The position numbers were made by a program, and so were the translations under genes. This document shows positions 60,405 through 64,000 of a DNA stretch of 64,000 bases, piece by piece. A model generated the notes under the pieces. That model was not told the DNA's origin, ran no database searches, and saw only the letters and a program-made list of their open reading frames with translations. Position 1 is the first letter of the stretch. Each line of letters begins with the position of its first letter. Origin of the DNA: Piscicola geometra (Eukaryota; Annelida; Clitellata; Hirudinida; Piscicolidae); NCBI GenBank assembly GCA_943735955.1, contig OX030957.1, positions 10,715,100 to 10,779,099 of the forward strand, given 5' to 3'.

Positions 60405-61634
60405 GTTATAAGAATAACTCAAGCAAAATTGAAAACAATTATTTCATAAGTTTTAATGGGGCAAAATGTTGCGGGAAGTGTGACATACTTATGTACAGTA
60501 AGAAATCATAAATAAATTCATTCAAACCACATTTATTAAACAGAAATAAATTTCAATTGCGAATAGTTCGATAAAATTCAGACTTCTAATTATTTTATTT
60601 GTTATAGTATTAATAATAATTATTTTAATTACAACAAAGCAAATTATTTAACGTGAATTACAACAGCACTCATAAACTGTCGTGCTGTGGTCGAATGTTA
60701 TCTTTATTTTAATTTTATATTCAACCTATGAGAGGTTAAAAAACTATATTCTTTTCAATAAAAGCTTCAAGTGTGAAGCATTTGCGGTTTGAAATTTGTT
60801 ATCGAAATATAAAAATCAACATTCATCTACAAAATTCAACTTTTAATTTTAATTTTAAAATTTCATAATACATTTACATTAAAATATTAATTTTATTATT
60901 GTTATAATGACTAGACTTATTAAAAATCATACGAAATCATATTATGTCAAAGTTGCGAAAACGCACCATTGATTTTTAAAAGCATTGAAAACGATTTGCA
61001 AGTTATTTTGAATAATAAAAAATTAATTCAAGTATTAACTATCTTTTCACACTGAAATTAAGACTAAATTTGTATAAATATACTAAAAATCGAACGAAAA
61101 AATTGAAAAATTATCTAAGCGAAGAAAGACTGTTTTGAGAAATTTTAAATGTGAACAGGATATAAAAGACTATAAATAATAAAATCAAAAAAGTTGAAAC
61201 TTAACTTATAAAATGAAAATTACAATTTATTTTACAAAATATGTGAAAAAACTCGTTATAAAAACAGCAAAAAAATATAAAAATTGATGTTGCAAAACGC
61301 AACAGCTGCGGTAAATGGATTAAACAATAATTTTTTTTACTAAAGTTGAGCCCCCCCCAGCATTTTTTGCTGGTTGCGCCCCTGGCCATGCAAGTAGGTA
61401 TGGACTTTAAAATCCTTGAATTAGATTATAAAATCAGTGTAAAAAAAACAAAATGAACTTGTAGATATAACTGTCAGCACAGTCTGCAACAAAAGGTTCG
61501 TGACTGCCGGTAGAAATCTAAAATTTATATGGTTAGTAGTTGCCATCTTGGAAGCCGTTTTAACCAGTCGATGAATTTTTAAAATCCATTGGATAAAATA
61601 TTCTGAAATGTTTACTTTAAATAATAATTAATAA

Positions 61635-61815
61635 ATGTTAATTAAAAAACTTCGACTATTGGTTGTTTTTCGGTCTGTTGAAGATTGCCGCGGTGAACCA
61701 GATAAGCTGCAATAGCATAGAAGAAACCAGCCACAACAGTTTCAGTTTTGGCAAGGGCCTTTTTTGCTTCTCCGGTCACAACCTCAATACCAGTGGCAAT
61801 AAGATTTAGTACGAT
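61635..61815 (-). repeat. diverged fourth copy of the palindrome-arm coding-like segment
   Basis: On the minus strand the frame ATGIEVVTGEAKKALAKTET then VVAGFFYAIAAYLVHRGNLQ aligns with the segment of the palindrome arms (ATGAEAAIEGEGEVLASIRT then AAAMEGFLLYVAAHL). The frame is kept despite roughly half of the residues differing. It lies about 0.3 kb downstream of the stop codon of the right-edge gene. Confidence 0.55.
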
Positions 61816-62104
61816 TGATAAAGTCTATGAGTTAAAAGACCGATAACTCTTGAAACCAAATTTATTGAATTCTTTCATGTTTATAAAAAAAAAACTTCAT
61901 TATTTTAAAGCCTACAAAGAATCTATTTAACTTTTCCATGAGTCTATTAAATTTAAAACATTGGGAAGAAATTCTATTGAATTGTGAAATAAATAAAATA
62001 GTTTATAAATAAACTTTGATTAAAATAAACCTTTTCTTGATGAAAAAATATAACTTAGAAATATGTTAATTTCCAAGTTGTTGCCATCGCACATGCTTTC
62101 ATTT

Positions 62105-63265
62105 TCAACTTTTTTCTACAGCAGGCTGTAAGTAATCCAGACCTAGAAGGTTTTTACCTAAAGAAATAAAAACTTTTTTAAAATCAATACATCAAAATTA
62201 TTATAAGTATTTTTTTTCCACTAGTCATTAACTAGCTTCAACTTTTCAACAATAAATACTTCAAGAAGAGCCTCTGAAACAACAAAAATCACGGAAACAA
62301 GTCGCAAGTGCCCACCTTCCAGCAGCTCGATGCTCGCACCACAGCTGTTGCTGACGTGACTCAACTTATGCGTTGACTTGAATTTTGCTAGCGCTTGAGC
62401 CGTCTGCTCACCAACTTGAAGATGAATATTATGCTTCTTACAATTTCTTTATCAGTTATATAATTACTCTTTAGAAACCATTATTATTGTTATTAAAGTC
62501 GATTTCACCAGCTAAGGAGAAGGCTCCTCTTCTGGTGGTAGCGACAATGGTGCTTATGAGTGCCTCAGTGCCCTTTGAGAAGCTGTCCCACTCCGATCGA
62601 CCTGGTGTTCTATGAGAGAGGGGGGGGGGAGAGAAGGATTGAAAAAAGATTGAAAAAGGTTATAAGAATATAAATACACTTAATTATATTAATTTTTAAA
62701 AGTTGGTTGTAGTTCATACAGAAATTTTAAGATTTATTAGTTATTTCATTTTAACACATCATGTGGGAGGCATTCACAGACAAAAAAGCTTTTGTGAAGG
62801 CAGAACGTTAAACAACTTACGGCATGTTCTCCGAAAGAATGAAAAAAAGCTAAAATAACACTGAATGCAAGATTGTATGGTAAAACCAAAAATTTGCGCC
62901 CTAGAACAACATAGTCATCGACAGTATTCTCAAGATACAAAGACCACAAATGATATCATGAGTGGCCCAAGACACAGTTCAATCGCGCTTAATGTCTAAA
63001 CATGCGAGAACCTAATTAGACTTGCCAGACCACTGAGATATAGCGAAGAAGAATTTGAAATATTGACTAATAAATAATCTTATTGTAAACGAAGAACTTT
63101 CTGACCAATGTCGATCTTTATGAACACTTGAAAATCAATTTTTCTGTTATAAGATGAAAAATTTTCCAAAAAATATATTGAAACTTACCCAAACCAAAGG
63201 ATGGTTTTAGCCCGAGAAATGACGGGGTTGAACTTCTTCATGCTCTCTTGTCCAATGTCCATAGC
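62105..63265 (-). CDS. unrecognised gene, 3' exons, 5' part beyond or near right edge
   Basis: Four exons have consistent phases: 63265-63189, 62609-62509, 62414-62316 and 62157-62105 (stop). They read [20 protein letters not shown] then [60 protein letters not shown], and finally [17 protein letters not shown]. The sequence is Ala/Thr/Ser-rich and predicted helical, with no signal peptide or membrane helix in this part. It looks like a helical-bundle protein, but I do not recognise the family. Upstream exons were not found before 64000; a long (TA)n tract lies in the intron above. Confidence 0.75.
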
Positions 63266-63329
63266 CTGAAGGATGAAAACTTATTTGACATAGTTTAGTT
63301 ACAAAAATCAAAAAATAAAGATGATTCAA

Positions 63330-63531
<202 letters not shown>

Positions 63532-63710
63532 GAGAACAACCGCAGGTGAAAAAAGTTGATTTAAAAGTTTACTTTGTTAACCGGTAATCTGTAAAATTCA
63601 TGTGTCGCAAATAAATGCGTCGTCGAAGTCAATTTAATTCATAATTTAATAAGCTGATGGCATTCAAGTGTAATTTACACCATAGTGGTTTTGATTATCT
63701 ATTAGATTCC

Positions 63711-63875
63711 GAGTGGTAAGCTGTCGGACCTGCAACTTAAAGGTCGCCAGTTCGAATCCCTGTTCATCCAACCTTGAGTTATCATATACCTAGTGTATAT
63801 TATGCAGTGTTTCACGACTTATGTCGTGTGAGTGACGCCTCAGTTGCGTGTCTTGGCGCATTATAAATACGCATT
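63711..63875 (+). mobile_element. tRNA-headed SINE with target-site duplication
   Basis: The copy starts at GAGTGGTAAGCTGTCGGACC, keeps the B box (CGCCAGTTCGAATCCC), the body words ATCATATACCTAGTGTATAT and TTTCACGACTTATGTCGTGT, and ends GGCGCATTATAAATACGC. ATTAGATTCC flanks it at 63701-63710 and 63876-63885, a 10-bp target duplication. The head is shortened relative to the 56035 copy. Confidence 0.88.
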
Positions 63876-64000
63876 ATTAGATTCCAAAATGTTAATTTTT
63901 TAATTCCTACATCTAATTGCTTTTAAACTTAAAAAGTATTAAAATTACTAAAAACTACTATTCAAAGACGCTATATTTTTTCGTGCTGTTAATGAACCAG

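Larger units (their letters stand above)
57299..61384. mobile_element. hAT element, outer copy, split by a copy of itself
   Basis: The outer element starts CAGTGGCGCAACCAGGGGGG at 57299 and ends CTGGTTGCGCCCCTG at 61384, with terminal inverted repeats CAG-GGCGCAACCAG. Flanking target duplications are GCAATGCA (57291-57298) and GCCATGCA (61385-61392), 8 bp with one mismatch. Its left part is 57299-58361 and its right part resumes at 60405. The left part carries a hAT C-terminal coding remnant. Confidence 0.92.

Overview
The window is nuclear DNA from a multicellular animal. It is AT-rich, its genes are split by GT-AG introns, and it contains nested DNA transposons, LINE fragments, tRNA-headed SINEs and long microsatellites. 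Nothing bacterial, viral or organellar was seen. I could not identify the species. The gene set (OATP transporter, DLGAP/HURP protein, PGAP2-like membrane protein, a secreted PAN plus C-type lectin protein, a cecropin/styelin-like cationic peptide) suggests a marine invertebrate, possibly an invertebrate deuterostome such as a tunicate, but that is a guess. All gene models were assembled by hand from open frames, splice sites and matching intron phases.

Layout. 1-6.1 kb: minus-strand exons of an unrecognised low-complexity protein that runs off the left edge; a piggyBac element nested in a hAT element lies among them. 4.9-9.6 kb: short inverted-repeat elements. 10.9-12.4 kb: C-terminal half of a PGAP2/FRAG1-like membrane protein (minus), while an N-terminal-like exon sits at 15.7 kb on the opposite strand, with a broken copy at 20.0 kb. 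14.9-15.1 kb: cationic secreted peptide gene. 17.2-18.9 kb: secreted PAN-CTLD gene. 20.2-23.0 kb: a huge (ATCA)n array beside a 0.6 kb-arm palindrome. 23.5-28.9 kb: DLGAP/HURP-like gene (plus). 29-35.7 kb: minus-strand coding fragments and a small secreted-protein gene, with hAT and LINE debris between. 36-40.4 kb: LINE and inverted-repeat elements. 41.4-56.5 kb: a complete 16-exon OATP (SLCO) gene on the minus strand, with LINE fragments and a Tigger/pogo element in its introns. 57.3-61.4 kb: one hAT element inserted into another copy of itself, with both 8-bp target duplications preserved. 62.1 kb to the right edge: 3' exons of an unrecognised minus-strand gene.

The genes do not form an operon or obvious pathway. 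The clearest unusual points are the self-nested hAT, the piggyBac-in-hAT nest, two introns made almost wholly of (GT)n whose 5' splice site is the repeat itself, the palindrome with the SINE-tail-derived (ATCA)n array, and the PGAP2-like gene pieces on opposite strands.
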